Shown here piece by piece: positions 8,748 to 17,293 of a stretch of 64,000 nt of DNA. The notes under the pieces were generated by a model, which saw nothing but the letters and a program-made list of their open reading frames with translations, was not told the origin of the DNA and searched no databases. Source of the stretch: Borrelia recurrentis A1 (lineage in GTDB: Bacteria > Spirochaetota > Spirochaetia > Borreliales > Borreliaceae); contig NC_011244.1 in the NCBI RefSeq assembly GCF_000019705.1, forward strand, positions 558,001 to 622,000, written 5' to 3'. The translations under genes were made by a program, and so were the position numbers. How positions within the stretch are numbered: the stretch's first letter is position 1; every line of letters begins with the position of its first letter.

Positions 8748-10184
8748 TTAATTGTTGTTGTCTTTAAAAAGGATTAATAGTTCTCCTGGTATTAATCCTT
8801 TTGTTTGCCATAATAATTTTTCTAATTTTATGGCCCATTGTTCATATTCTTTAAATTCAGTTTTGGAGAAGTAATTGGTGTTAATTAAATAATTTGCTAT
8901 ATTTTCTTTTGGGAGCGCGGTTGTATATGCATAAAATTCATTCATTACTAAATAATTAAATGTGACATCATAACCTATGTTATCTAAAAAATTAATCCAA
9001 GATTTTTTGTTATTTGGTGAAATATTTTTATTCCAAAAATTAACAATTTCTTTATTGAAATTATTGTCTATAAAAAAATACATGTGTAGCATTTCATGCA
9101 TAAAGATTCTCATTTGGTCTGTTTTTGACATAATTTCATCTTCGGAGTAAGTTGCAAATGTAATGTTTTTTGATTTGTTTTTAATTTTTATTATGTTATT
9201 TTCAATATATGCTAATTTGTTGGCTATAATTAAGTTTTTTAAAGTTATTTCTTCTTTATTTAATTTAATATTTGATTTTTGTGCTTCATTAAAAAATGTA
9301 ATTATATCTTGGAGTCTATAATCATGACCACCCCATCCTACTTTATTTTCTAGTTCAGTATTTGATAATAATCTTCCTCTAAATTCTTTTTTTTCGAGAA
9401 AGAATGCCATTCTTTTTAACATTAAGGCTTGATCGTGCAATGTTTTAAATTTTATTATGTATACATTAGGATTTGCTATGAAATTAAAGAATTCAAAAGA
9501 ATCTCTTCTGTAATTTTTTTTTGTATAATTGAAAATAAGTTTTAAGTCAGCATTTATTGGTTTATTGATTTCATAATAATCATTCATATTAATGTATCCA
9601 ATTTCATTAATTTGAATCATATTGTCGTTTTTGGTAGATTTTATTTCATCATTGTGATTTTCTAGTGATGTATACTTGATGAGATTTGATAGTACTATTT
9701 TTTGTGATTCTTTTTTTGAATATAAATTTGTTATTATGGGATTTAATATTGTTTCTTTTGATTTAAAGCCTATTATTGGAAACATGTTTTTATTGAGATT
9801 AAAATTGATAGAATATCCATCCTTATCAATGAATATTTTAAATTTTTGGAGATCTGTTTTTGTTGTTTGTATACTGGATTTTTGTATTTCAATGTTATTG
9901 AAATTGATAGATTTGATATTATTTATTTTGATTTCTAATATCATTGTTTGATCTTGATTAATGATTGTTGGGATATTGTATGAGTGACTTTTGTATTGGG
10001 TGTTAATTTTTATATTTGCATTTTTGTTGTTCTTTAGATTTAATATGAGATGATCTATTTTTTCGTTATGACAGTATACTATTTTTTTATTATTGTTGAT
10101 TATTATGCATTTTTTTTGATTATTAGTTTCATTGATTGCATAAAGTCTTGTCAAGAAGATTAACATCATTAAAATTCTTTTCAT
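8748..10184 (-). CDS. secreted protein with HExxH metallopeptidase motif
   Basis: A 478-aa exported protein: signal peptide RILMMLIFLTRLYA, cleavage near residue 16. The first 200 residues are low-complexity, Asn/Lys/Ile-rich and probably beta-rich. Near the C-terminus FMHEMLHMYFF carries H363-E364-M-L-H367, a zincin HExxH motif, and MNEFYAYTTA supplies E416, 49 residues on, as a possible third ligand on a helix. I therefore read it as a putative secreted zinc metallopeptidase of a family I cannot name. A TATAAT on this strand at 10195-10200 lies only 11 bases before the ATG and there is no SD, so the leader may be very short, or an internal ATG at 10169 may be used. Confidence 0.7.
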   Translation of the reverse strand: MKRILMMLIFLTRLYAINETNNQKKCIIINNNKKIVYCHNEKIDHLILNLKNNKNANIKINTQYKSHSYNIPTIINQDQTMILEIKINNIKSINFNNIEIQKSSIQTTKTDLQKFKIFIDKDGYSINFNLNKNMFPIIGFKSKETILNPIITNLYSKKESQKIVLSNLIKYTSLENHNDEIKSTKNDNMIQINEIGYINMNDYYEINKPINADLKLIFNYTKKNYRRDSFEFFNFIANPNVYIIKFKTLHDQALMLKRMAFFLEKKEFRGRLLSNTELENKVGWGGHDYRLQDIITFFNEAQKSNIKLNKEEITLKNLIIANKLAYIENNIIKIKNKSKNITFATYSEDEIMSKTDQMRIFMHEMLHMYFFIDNNFNKEIVNFWNKNISPNNKKSWINFLDNIGYDVTFNYLVMNEFYAYTTALPKENIANYLINTNYFSKTEFKEYEQWAIKLEKLLWQTKGLIPGELLILFKDNNN

Positions 10185-10242
10185 TACATACTATATTATA
10201 ATGAAAAAAATGTGATAAATGAAAATTTAAGCAAATTTTTTA

Positions 10243-10315
10243 CATCCTCTAGGGGAATCGAACCCCTGTTGCCAGGATGAAAACCTGGAGTCCTAGGCCA
10301 CTAGACGAAGAGGAC
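10243..10315 (-). tRNA. tRNA-Glu (anticodon TTC)
   Basis: On the minus strand the sequence folds as a 73-nt cloverleaf. The acceptor stem is GTCCTCT with AGAGGAT (one G-T pair). The anticodon stem CCAGG/CCTGG encloses TTTTCAT, giving anticodon TTC, and the T-loop is GTTCGAT. CCA is not encoded. It lies 7 bases downstream of tRNA-Lys(TTT) and shares its promoter. Confidence 0.96.
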
Positions 10316-10322
10316 AAAAAAT

Positions 10323-10395
10323 TGAGCTCAGTAGGACTCGAACCTACGACTCTCGCCTTAAAAGGGCGATGCTCTACCAACTGAGCTATGAGCCC
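10323..10395 (-). tRNA. tRNA-Lys (anticodon TTT)
   Basis: Minus-strand cloverleaf of 73 nt. The acceptor is GGGCTCA with TGAGCTC, the anticodon stem TCGCC/GGCGA encloses CTTTTAA (anticodon TTT), and the T-arm contains GTTCGAG. A consensus promoter lies upstream at 10424-10452. CCA is not encoded. Confidence 0.96.
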
Positions 10396-10423
10396 AAAAA
10401 CAAAATCAAGTTTATCAAAACTA

Positions 10424-10452
10424 ATTATACCATTTATATTAAATAATGTCAA
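10424..10452 (-). promoter_or_regulatory. consensus sigma-70 promoter for tRNA-Lys(TTT)-tRNA-Glu
   Basis: On the minus strand TTGACA (10447-10452), a 17-base spacer and TATAAT (10424-10429): both hexamers match the consensus perfectly. Transcription should start near 10417, about 22 bases before the tRNA-Lys 5' end. Confidence 0.88.
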
Positions 10453-10486
10453 CACCTTAGGATGGGCAACACTATCATTATTTTAA

Positions 10487-10560
10487 TGAGCTGCACAGGA
10501 CTCGAACCTGTGACCAGCGGGTTAAGAATCCGCTGCTCTGACCACCTGAGCTAGCAGCCC
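10487..10560 (-). tRNA. tRNA-Lys (anticodon CTT)
   Basis: Minus-strand cloverleaf of 74 nt. The acceptor is GGGCTGC with GCAGCTC, and the T-arm contains GTTCGAG. The anticodon arm is GCGGA-TTCTTAA-CCCGC, giving anticodon CTT; the closing pair of that stem (A31 with C39) is mismatched. It has its own promoter at 10584-10612. Confidence 0.92.
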
Positions 10561-10583
10561 GTAGTTTATATGAACTACTAAAT

Positions 10584-10612
10584 AGAATAAATACTTCAAG
10601 ACATAATGTCAA
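10584..10612 (-). promoter_or_regulatory. promoter for tRNA-Lys(CTT)
   Basis: TTGACA (10607-10612), a 17-base spacer and TATTCT (10584-10589) on the minus strand. The -35 overlaps the stop codon of the upstream TPR gene. The predicted start near 10577 leaves an 18-base leader that is itself an inverted repeat (10561-10578). Confidence 0.8.
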
Positions 10613-11256
10613 GAATTGTGATTATTTTTTTCTATTTTTTGTAGTAAATTTTTTGCTTCTAAATGATTAGGATTTAATGTCAACAGTTTTGTTAAAGTTT
10701 CTTTTGCTAGAATTTTATTCTTTGCATTAATTCTTGACTTTGCAAGTTTTAATAGTATATTTTGATTGTTTGGGAAAAATCTTAAAGCGTTTTCATATGC
10801 AAAATCAGCTTCATTATATCTCTCAAGTTTATAAAAAGAATCTGCAGTTAGGATATATACTTTAGCTATTCGAGCTCCATTAGCATCAAGTCCGATATAT
10901 TTTTGAAAATGTTTTAGAGCATTTTTATATTGTCCTTGAAAAAAGTAAGCTTCTCCTAATGCTTGAATTATTCTTGAATCATGTTTTTTTATTTCAAGTC
11001 CTTTAATAGATTCTAGTTCAGCTTTTTTATATTCTCCTGTTGCTATTAAGCTCCATATAAGTATTACTCTTGCATCTAAATTATTTGAATTGTTTTTTAT
11101 TTCATTTTGAGTATTTATAATTGCTTCTTGAAATTTGCCTTGCCTGTAGAGTAAAAGAGAGTCTTCTTTCACTTGTGCTTGTATTTTGATTGTTAGGCAC
11201 AAAAGTGGCAAGAAAAGGATTATTCTTAATTTTGAGTCAAAATGTTTATTTGTCAT
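10609..11256 (-). CDS. exported TPR-repeat protein
   Basis: A 215-aa protein with a signal peptide (IILFLPLLCLTIKIQA, cleavage before QVKED). The remainder is about five tetratricopeptide-type helical pairs, including LLYRQGKFQEAI, LIATGEYKKAELES, EAYFFQGQYKNALKHF and SFYKLERYNEADFAY. TPRs are protein-binding scaffolds, so it probably acts in a periplasmic or envelope complex. Its ATG overlaps the bactofilin stop by four bases (ATGA), making the bactofilin-TPR pair a coupled unit. That suggests the two work together in cell shape or wall organisation, though this is inference. Confidence 0.8.
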   Translation of the reverse strand: MTNKHFDSKLRIILFLPLLCLTIKIQAQVKEDSLLLYRQGKFQEAIINTQNEIKNNSNNLDARVILIWSLIATGEYKKAELESIKGLEIKKHDSRIIQALGEAYFFQGQYKNALKHFQKYIGLDANGARIAKVYILTADSFYKLERYNEADFAYENALRFFPNNQNILLKLAKSRINAKNKILAKETLTKLLTLNPNHLEAKNLLQKIEKNNHNS

Positions 11257-11603
11257 TTTTCTTCCATTTCACAATTTCCATTAAATGAGGCTCCTGCTTC
11301 TATGAATAGTTCTTTTGTTGTTATGTTGCCAATTAATTTACCAGTTTTATAAATTTTGATTGTCTCTAAAGCCTCTACATTTCCTTTCATTGTACCATGA
11401 TTGAGAAAATTATTACATTTAATTTCTGCTTCTACATGGGCTTTTTCTCTTAGATATATTGAACTTGTAGAATTTATAAATCCTTTGAGTATGCCATCAA
11501 TGATTATAGGCTTACTACTTTCTATATATCCTTCAAAGTTAAAATTACTCTTTATGACATTTTGGGTACTGTTTTCTTCAAATTCTAGGGTATCTATGCT
11601 CAA
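11253..11603 (-). CDS. bactofilin (polymer-forming cytoskeletal protein)
   Basis: A 116-aa protein with the right-handed beta-helix signature of bactofilins: short G-spaced strands such as FEGYIESSKPIIIDGILKG, STSSIYLREKAHVEA, NHGTMKGNVEALETI and TGKLIGNITTKELFI. Bactofilins polymerise without nucleotide and scaffold wall-shaping enzymes. The start codon is TTG at 11603, fixed by AGGAG at 11609-11613 with five bases between. A 15-bp hairpin lies directly upstream of that SD (11614-11652). The gene overlaps the following exported TPR gene by four bases. Confidence 0.86.
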   Translation of the reverse strand: MSIDTLEFEENSTQNVIKSNFNFEGYIESSKPIIIDGILKGFINSTSSIYLREKAHVEAEIKCNNFLNHGTMKGNVEALETIKIYKTGKLIGNITTKELFIEAGASFNGNCEMEEK

Positions 11604-11613
11604 TGTTTCTCCT

Positions 11614-11652
11614 AAAAATGAATGCTTATTTTTATTTTAAGCATTCATTTTT
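11614..11652 (-). terminator. hairpin terminator after the BI-1 gene, abutting the bactofilin SD
   Basis: A 15-bp perfect stem (11614-11628 with 11638-11652, 9-base loop, sequence built on AATGAATGCTTA) with A/T-rich flanks. It lies 40 bases beyond the BI-1 stop and right next to the bactofilin ribosome site, so it may act as terminator, leader hairpin or both. Confidence 0.65.
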
Positions 11653-11691
11653 TATTTTACATTTAAATTTTAATTTATTGATTTTTAGATT

Positions 11692-12387
11692 TTAATCTCT
11701 TCTTTGTCCCAAAAATCTTAGTAAGTATAAAAATAAATTTATGAAATCTAAGTAAAGTTTTAAAGAAGCTACTACTGCCATTCTATTTTTGATTTCAGTA
11801 CCATCTTCTAACATATTATCCATTTTAGAAATATTTTGAACATCATAGGCTGTTAAACCTGTAAATAAAATGACACCTAAAATTGAGATTAGAAAATTAA
11901 GCCCTGAACTTCTAAAGAACATGTTAAGTATAGATGCGATGATGATGCCCCATAATCCCATCATAAAATAGCTACCCATTTTTGTAAGATCTGTACTTGT
12001 TGTGTGTCCATAAAATGACATTGCAAGGAAAGTTAAAGAAGTAATTCCAAATGTATAAAATATTGAACCTTGAGTATATATCATAAATATAGAAGATAGT
12101 GTTACTCCTGTTAAAGCTGAGTACATGAGAAAAAGGGCTGTTGCTGTTCCACTTGATATTCTATTAATTGCACCACTTATTGCATAAACAAATCCGAATT
12201 GTATAAGTATTATGGCTATATATGACATTGGATTTGTGAATATTATGGCTCTAATTATTGCATTTTCAGATGTTGTGTATGCAAATATTGCAGATATTAA
12301 AAGCCCAACTGACATTAATCCAAAAACATGAGCCAAAAATTTATTTTTTATTTTTATTTCTTGTTTATCTTGCGTTAATTCAAGCAT
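11692..12387 (-). CDS. Bax inhibitor-1/YccA family membrane protein
   Basis: A 231-aa polytopic protein with seven hydrophobic helices. BI-1 family hallmarks are present: FLAHVFGLMSVGLLISAIFA at the start, STDLTKMGSYFMMGLWG in the middle, and the C-terminal LTAYDVQNIS followed by VVASLKLYLDFINLFLYLL, where the family Asp pair (YD and LD) forms the pH-sensing calcium-leak site in the known bacterial structure. The bacterial role is unclear (membrane stress or protease interaction). Twelve bases separate it from the fusA stop, with AGGAGG before the ATG, so it is probably transcribed with fusA. Confidence 0.92.
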   Translation of the reverse strand: MLELTQDKQEIKIKNKFLAHVFGLMSVGLLISAIFAYTTSENAIIRAIIFTNPMSYIAIILIQFGFVYAISGAINRISSGTATALFLMYSALTGVTLSSIFMIYTQGSIFYTFGITSLTFLAMSFYGHTTSTDLTKMGSYFMMGLWGIIIASILNMFFRSSGLNFLISILGVILFTGLTAYDVQNISKMDNMLEDGTEIKNRMAVVASLKLYLDFINLFLYLLRFLGQRRD

Positions 12388-12399
12388 TATTATTCCTCC

Positions 12400-14481
12400 T
12401 TATTTATTGTTTTGTTCGTTAAATTTTTTACATAGTTCATTAAATGTTGCATTTGGAACTTTACCATATCTTAAAAATTCCATTGAAAATTCAGCTTTTC
12501 CTTGTGTAGATGATCTTAAAACAGTTGAAAATCCAAACATTTCACTTAGCGGTACTTCGGCTTCGACCTTTGAGAAAGTGCCTTCTTCAGAAGAACCTAA
12601 AATTATTCCTCTTCTTTGATTGAGTAGGCCAAACATATTTCCTTGGAATTCTGTTGGTCCTTCAAGAGTTACTTTCATAATTGGTTCTAGTATTGTAGGT
12701 TTTGCCTTATTATAAGCTTCTCTAAATGCTCCAATTGCTGCTAATTGAAATGCAATATCTGATGAATCAACAATATGGTATTGTCCATCATTAATTGTAA
12801 TTTTGACTCCAACGATTGGGAATCCAATTAAGGTTCCCTTTTCCATAGCCTTTTGAAATCCTTTATCACATGATGGAATATATTCTGTTGGAATTACTCC
12901 ACCTTTTATAAGATTGACAAATTCGTAAGTTTGTTCTTCTGTATCAAGTGGTTCCATAAATCCGGCAACTCTTCCAAATTGACCTGCACCACCTGATTGT
13001 TTTTTATGAGTATAATTAAATTCTGCTTTTTCTGTAATGGTTTCTCTATATGCTACTTGGGGCATTCCTGTTTCAACTTCGGCTTTAAATTCTCGTTTCA
13101 TTCTCTCAATATAAACTTCTAAGTGTAATTCACCCATTCCTTGTATTATTGTTTCTTTTGATTCATTATCTACATAAGTTTTAAATGTAGGATCTTCTTT
13201 AGTAAATCGTCCAAGAGCTTTTGCCATATTGTCAGCTGATTTTTTATCTTTGGGTTTGATTGATAGAGATATTACTGGTTCTGGGATATACATTGATGTC
13301 ATTGAGTAATTAATAGAAGGGTCACAGAATGTATCTCCTGATGCGCATTCTATCCCAAATAAAGCTACAATATCTCCACTGTTTCCAAATTCAATGTCTT
13401 CAGTATTATTGGCATGCATTCTAATGAGTCTTCCAACTTTAAACTTTTTAGAAGTTCTTGAATTTATTAATTCTTGTCCTTTTTTTAAAACTCCTTGATA
13501 TATCCTGACATAAGTTAATTGTCCGTATTGTCCGTCTTCTAGTTTGAAAGCTAATGCTACAGTTGGTAATGTTTCGTCAGTTTTAAGTTTAATTTCTTTT
13601 TCATTTGCATTTAAGTCAAGTGCTATGTTTTGAATATCATGAGGTGAAGGTAAAAATTTATTTACAGCATCAAGTAAAAGTTGTACTCCTTTGTTTTTAT
13701 ATGCAGAACCCATAAATACTGGACAAAGTTTTAAAGATAAGGTTCCTGTCCTAATTGCGTTGTATATTGTCTCAAGAGCCACATTTTTTCCTTCCATATG
13801 TAGTTCCATAAGTTCATCATTAAAATCAGATAAGGCATCAAGCATTATTTTGCGCTTTTCTTCAGCCTCATTTAACAATTCAGCAGGAATTTCTTTTTCT
13901 ATAATTTCTGTTCCATCTTTACCTTCAAAGTAATAGGCTTTCATAACAACAAGATCAACAACTCCCATGTGTTTATCTTCAAGTCCAATTGGAATTTGCA
14001 TTAAAACTGAATTTAAGCCAAGTTTATCTTTAAGTTGATCTTTTACGTTACTAGGATTTGCTCCGGTCTTATCACATTTATTCACAAAAGCAAGTCGTGG
14101 TACATTATATCTTTTTAATTGTCTGTCAACTGTAATTGATTGAGATTGGACACCTGCAACGGAATCAAGAACAAGTATTGCTCCATCTAAAACTCTAAGT
14201 GAACGTTCAACTTCAATTGTGAAATCAACGTGACCCGGAGTATCAATAATATTGATTGGATGATTTTTCCATTCAACATGAGTTGCGGCTGATGCAATTG
14301 TGATACCTCGTTCTTTTTCAAGTTCCATTGAATCCATTGTTGCTCCAACACCATCTTTTCCCTTAACTTCATGAATAGCGTAAATTTTGTTACAATAAAA
14401 TAGAATACGTTCTGTAAGTGTGGTTTTCCCTGAGTCGATATGGGCACTAATACCTATGTTGCGCAATTTTTTGTAGTCCAT
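12400..14481 (-). CDS. fusA: translation elongation factor G, mitochondrial EF-G1-like type
   Basis: A 693-aa GTPase that drives ribosomal translocation. G1 is AHIDSGKTT (residues about 13-21), the switch region [15 protein letters not shown]3 DTPGHVD and G4 NKCD; domains II-V follow, with SGGAGQFG in domain IV and [16 protein letters not shown] in domain V. Ser instead of Ala in G1, [17 protein letters not shown] and [11 protein letters not shown] are strongly reminiscent of mitochondrial EF-G1 rather than ordinary bacterial EF-G. Spirochetes are known to have two such factors, one for translocation and one for ribosome recycling; I assume this is the translocase. The SD AGGAGG at 14492-14497 is strong. 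Confidence 0.95.
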   Translation of the reverse strand: MDYKKLRNIGISAHIDSGKTTLTERILFYCNKIYAIHEVKGKDGVGATMDSMELEKERGITIASAATHVEWKNHPINIIDTPGHVDFTIEVERSLRVLDGAILVLDSVAGVQSQSITVDRQLKRYNVPRLAFVNKCDKTGANPSNVKDQLKDKLGLNSVLMQIPIGLEDKHMGVVDLVVMKAYYFEGKDGTEIIEKEIPAELLNEAEEKRKIMLDALSDFNDELMELHMEGKNVALETIYNAIRTGTLSLKLCPVFMGSAYKNKGVQLLLDAVNKFLPSPHDIQNIALDLNANEKEIKLKTDETLPTVALAFKLEDGQYGQLTYVRIYQGVLKKGQELINSRTSKKFKVGRLIRMHANNTEDIEFGNSGDIVALFGIECASGDTFCDPSINYSMTSMYIPEPVISLSIKPKDKKSADNMAKALGRFTKEDPTFKTYVDNESKETIIQGMGELHLEVYIERMKREFKAEVETGMPQVAYRETITEKAEFNYTHKKQSGGAGQFGRVAGFMEPLDTEEQTYEFVNLIKGGVIPTEYIPSCDKGFQKAMEKGTLIGFPIVGVKITINDGQYHIVDSSDIAFQLAAIGAFREAYNKAKPTILEPIMKVTLEGPTEFQGNMFGLLNQRRGIILGSSEEGTFSKVEAEVPLSEMFGFSTVLRSSTQGKAEFSMEFLRYGKVPNATFNELCKKFNEQNNK

Positions 14482-15032
14482 GGAATATTTTCCTCCTGAG
14501 CGTGTATTACTTAGAACATTAATTGTCTTTAGTATTTTACATGATTTTTTTAGAAAAGTCTATTTTAAACTCTTCAAGTTGCCTTTGACTTGAGAGAGTT
14601 TTATTTTAAGATAAGTAAATAACTTTAATTGAAGTATAAATTAGGTATGTTTCTATTCTTAATTGATTTTGTTTGACAAAAGTTTTCATATTAACATTTA
14701 CATATATTATCTAATGTATAAACTATGAGAGTGTTAATGTTATTTGTTAAGTTATTACAAGATTTTTGATGTTAAGAATTATTTTGTTTTATTTTTTTGT
14801 TAGGTATTATATCTGTTTTATACTTTTATAAAAGTTAGTTTGTAAAGAAAGTTTGTTATATTGAGATTTGCTTGACTAAGTTGTGTTAAACGTATACATT
14901 TAATTATAAGGAATATATCATTTAGTAAATTTTGATTTTATTGATTAAAAATACTTAACATTATTTAATGAATTTACTCTTTCTTTACTTTATATTTTAT
15001 ACTCCTAAGAATAACTATTGGAGGATATAAGT
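14482..15032. other. gene-free divergent intergenic region
   Basis: About 550 bases between fusA (leftward) and the KTSC gene (rightward). I find no convincing ORF. It holds the fusA SD, an imperfect inverted repeat at 14567-14601, and a TTGACA at 14673-14678 without a good -10 at 17 bases. AT-rich strings allow several weak promoter readings in either direction. Confidence 0.6.
14567..14601. repeat. imperfect inverted repeat upstream of fusA
   Basis: AAACTCTTCAAGT (14567-14579) faces ACTTGAGAGAGTTT (14588-14601) across an 8-base loop, with one bulge in the stem. It lies about 85 bases upstream of the fusA start and could be a leader hairpin or a protein-binding site. Confidence 0.5.
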
Positions 15033-15260
15033 TTGAATACTTTAACAATATCTCATGAATTGAGTAAGATATCTCAGGTTGATTATGATTCTGCTTTGTC
15101 TGAACTTTCTGTATTTTTTAAAGACGGAAGAGCTTATAAGTATTTTAAAATTGAGCCAAGACATTTTAACATAATATCTAAACTTGTACAAGAAAAAAAA
15201 TCAGTTGGGAAATATTTAACCGAACATATATTTTACAAGTATGATCAAGAAAGGCTTTAG
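15033..15260 (+). CDS. small KTSC-domain protein
   Basis: A 75-aa protein. I place the start at TTG 15033, because GGAGG at 15020-15024 is correctly spaced for it and the in-frame codons further upstream would translate the SD itself. The sequence has the KTSC fold pattern: SKISQVDYDSALSELSVFF, then DGRAYKYFKIEPRHFN and a final helix with KSVGKYLTEHI. KTSC domains occur at the end of some lysyl-tRNA synthetases and as free-standing small proteins, and may bind nucleic acid. It stands alone, followed by a hairpin terminator at 15285-15317. Confidence 0.75.
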   Translation: MNTLTISHELSKISQVDYDSALSELSVFFKDGRAYKYFKIEPRHFNIISKLVQEKKSVGKYLTEHIFYKYDQERL

Positions 15261-15284
15261 ATTTTAAGTTTATTTTTTAATTGG

Positions 15285-15317
15285 CTAAGAAGGATTTGTT
15301 ATGAAAATCCTTCTTAG
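15285..15317 (+). terminator. rho-independent terminator after the KTSC gene
   Basis: A 13-bp perfect stem, CTAAGAAGGATTT (15285-15297) with its complement at 15305-15317 and a 7-base loop, followed within about 10 bases by a run of T (15328-15335). Confidence 0.75.
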
Positions 15318-15462
15318 TATAGAAATCTTTTTTTTCAATTATGTTACTTTATAGTTTCTTTAAAGAAGGAAAGGTTGTATTTGCTTTTTTTTGTAATAAA
15401 GTTTATCATGTAATTTAAGTTATTTGGTGGCCTATTACTTATTTATATGGGGGCTGTAAGAG

Positions 15463-16548
15463 ATGAGGAAAAAATTAATTTTTATAACATTATTATTAGT
15501 TTCACTTTTTAGTACATCTTATGCCAAAGTTATATATTTTTCAGCAGGATTTAGTACACAAATTAGTCTTGAATCACTTTCTTTTTTTGGGAAAAAAACA
15601 GGTACAATATTGGATAAATTGATGAGTTCTGAATTGTTTCCTATATTGAAAAATATTAGGGTTAATTTGTTTAATCAGATAAAAGAATTTGAAAGTAGTG
15701 CACATAAGTTGCATAATTCTTTTCAAAAAAGTTTATCTCTTTTTGTTCAATTGTATAAAAACAGGAAAAGCGGTACTGGACAGGTAGAAAATATGAATGA
15801 TTCTGATCTTGATGGACTTGGACCGCTTTTAAATAGTACTCATGATTTGAGATCATTTTTAATTGAATTGCGTAAATTACATCTCAACGGTACTTTTAGG
15901 AAGTTAGGTGAAAGTGGCTCGCATTTGAAAGAGCTTATCGTGGATTTAGAAAATACTGCAAAACAGGCTCTTAGTCTTAAGGATTCTCTGTTTGCTCAAT
16001 TAAATGAATTTGGAGTCTATAATCAAGATGACTTGATGAAGATATGGAATGAAATTTCCACTCCTGGAACTAATTTGAATGATGCTTTAAGACAGAAATT
16101 GTCACCTTTGTTTAGTAGCGGATTTCAAGGTTATTTTCAAGTTGGACTTCCTATTTTTCAAAGTGATTTTTATTATGGTTTCGAACTTGGATTTGGGATG
16201 AATCTTGGAAGGCTTATTGTGCCACATTTAAGACTTTTAGAATCTTCTTATCCTGTTAAGTTGGGAATGGGCATTATGCCAAGATTGTTTGTTAAATATG
16301 ATATTTACTATTTGGCAGCTACTCTGTTTTCAGGTTTTGGTGATAGGTCTTTAGTTGTAGATCCTATTTATGTGGGAAATTTAGCAAGTAAGAATAAGAT
16401 AACCAATCCTTTTAGTCTTATTGAAACGGGTCTGAGATTAAGGTTAGCTTTTCTTAATTTTGAATCATCAGTGTTATTTTCTATTAATGATTTTAAATAT
16501 AGAGACTTAAGAGTTGGGCTTGGGTTTGAAATACCAATAATTATTTAG
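15463..16548 (+). CDS. secreted protein with helical insert and beta-barrel-like C-terminus
   Basis: A 361-aa protein with a clear signal peptide (LIFITLLLVSLFSTSYA, cleavage before KVIYF). Residues 45-215 are long amphipathic helices, possibly coiled coil. From about 220 the pattern changes to alternating strands with aromatic ends, such as GYFQVGLPIFQSDFYYGFEL and LRVGLGFEIPI at the C-terminus, as in outer-membrane beta-structures. The C-terminal part lines up with the gene at 17294, so the two are paralogues flanking a TPR lipoprotein. No known domain recognised; an outer-membrane or periplasmic location is inferred. Confidence 0.72.
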   Translation: MRKKLIFITLLLVSLFSTSYAKVIYFSAGFSTQISLESLSFFGKKTGTILDKLMSSELFPILKNIRVNLFNQIKEFESSAHKLHNSFQKSLSLFVQLYKNRKSGTGQVENMNDSDLDGLGPLLNSTHDLRSFLIELRKLHLNGTFRKLGESGSHLKELIVDLENTAKQALSLKDSLFAQLNEFGVYNQDDLMKIWNEISTPGTNLNDALRQKLSPLFSSGFQGYFQVGLPIFQSDFYYGFELGFGMNLGRLIVPHLRLLESSYPVKLGMGIMPRLFVKYDIYYLAATLFSGFGDRSLVVDPIYVGNLASKNKITNPFSLIETGLRLRLAFLNFESSVLFSINDFKYRDLRVGLGFEIPIII

Positions 16549-16669
16549 ATAATAGCATCATTGTTTATGGGTATATAGATACGTAAATATTTTTTATTGA
16601 TGATGTATATCTATAGTTGCTATCTATGTTGTTAATTTAGCTTTTAAGCTAGTGTTAGGTTTTGCTTTA

Positions 16670-17203
16670 ATGTATAAGGGGTTGTTCTTTTGTCTACTCT
16701 ATTTTGTTTTGTCTTGTAAAACTTTTGATAAAGATTATCAAACTATAGCAGATGAGTATTATAAGCTTGCAAAGTTAAATGAAGAACTTGGTAATAATCA
16801 AACATCTGTTGAGCTTTATGAACAAGCTATTAAATTTGATTCTAATATAAATGCTGCTTTTGGTTACAATTTTATTTTGGCTTACGTTAATTTAAAGAGA
16901 TATGAAGAGGCCGAATTAAAGCTTGGATCTTTATTGGAGAATGATAAAGATAATATTTTGTTAATTAATTTAAAAGCCTATTTATTTTTTAAGAAAGATA
17001 ATTTGGAAGAGGCTTTAAAATTATATTTAAAGACTTTAGAAATAGCGCCTGCTAATCAAGAAGCGTTATTTAATGTTTTTTATATTTATCATTTGAATAA
17101 AGACATGGAAAATGCGAAGAAATATATCTTAAAATATCAAGAATTTAAATATTCTGTGCCTTCTAATGCTAGTGATATAGTTTCTTCTATTTTAAAGGAT
17201 TAG
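16670..17203 (+). CDS. TPR-repeat lipoprotein
   Basis: A 177-aa protein from the ATG at 16670; a GTG at 16652 is in frame but has no SD. The N-terminus FFCLLYFVLSC looks like a lipoprotein signal with the Cys at about residue 16. The rest is tetratricopeptide helices, including YYKLAKLNEELGNNQTSVEL, YVNLKRYEEAELKLG and DNLEEALKLYLKTLEI. It sits between two related secreted proteins (15463 and 17294), which suggests a three-gene envelope module. Its partner is unknown. Confidence 0.78.
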   Translation: MYKGLFFCLLYFVLSCKTFDKDYQTIADEYYKLAKLNEELGNNQTSVELYEQAIKFDSNINAAFGYNFILAYVNLKRYEEAELKLGSLLENDKDNILLINLKAYLFFKKDNLEEALKLYLKTLEIAPANQEALFNVFYIYHLNKDMENAKKYILKYQEFKYSVPSNASDIVSSILKD

Positions 17204-17293
17204 GGTTAGAGATTTTTTTTTACTACTTTTGATGTCTATATTCCATGATCTTAATGTGTGAATTCATTTAGATATTTTGGAGGGTTTAATGTC

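Noticed and set aside
10249-10455. A 68-codon leftward ORF across the tRNA cluster
   Set aside because: It runs through tRNA-Glu and tRNA-Lys(TTT) and their promoter, so it is an artefact of open sequence in structured RNA genes.
14673-14710. Promoter from TTGACA at 14673
   Set aside because: The six bases at 17-base spacing are ATTTAC, a poor -10, and the TATTAT at 14705-14710 is 26 bases away.
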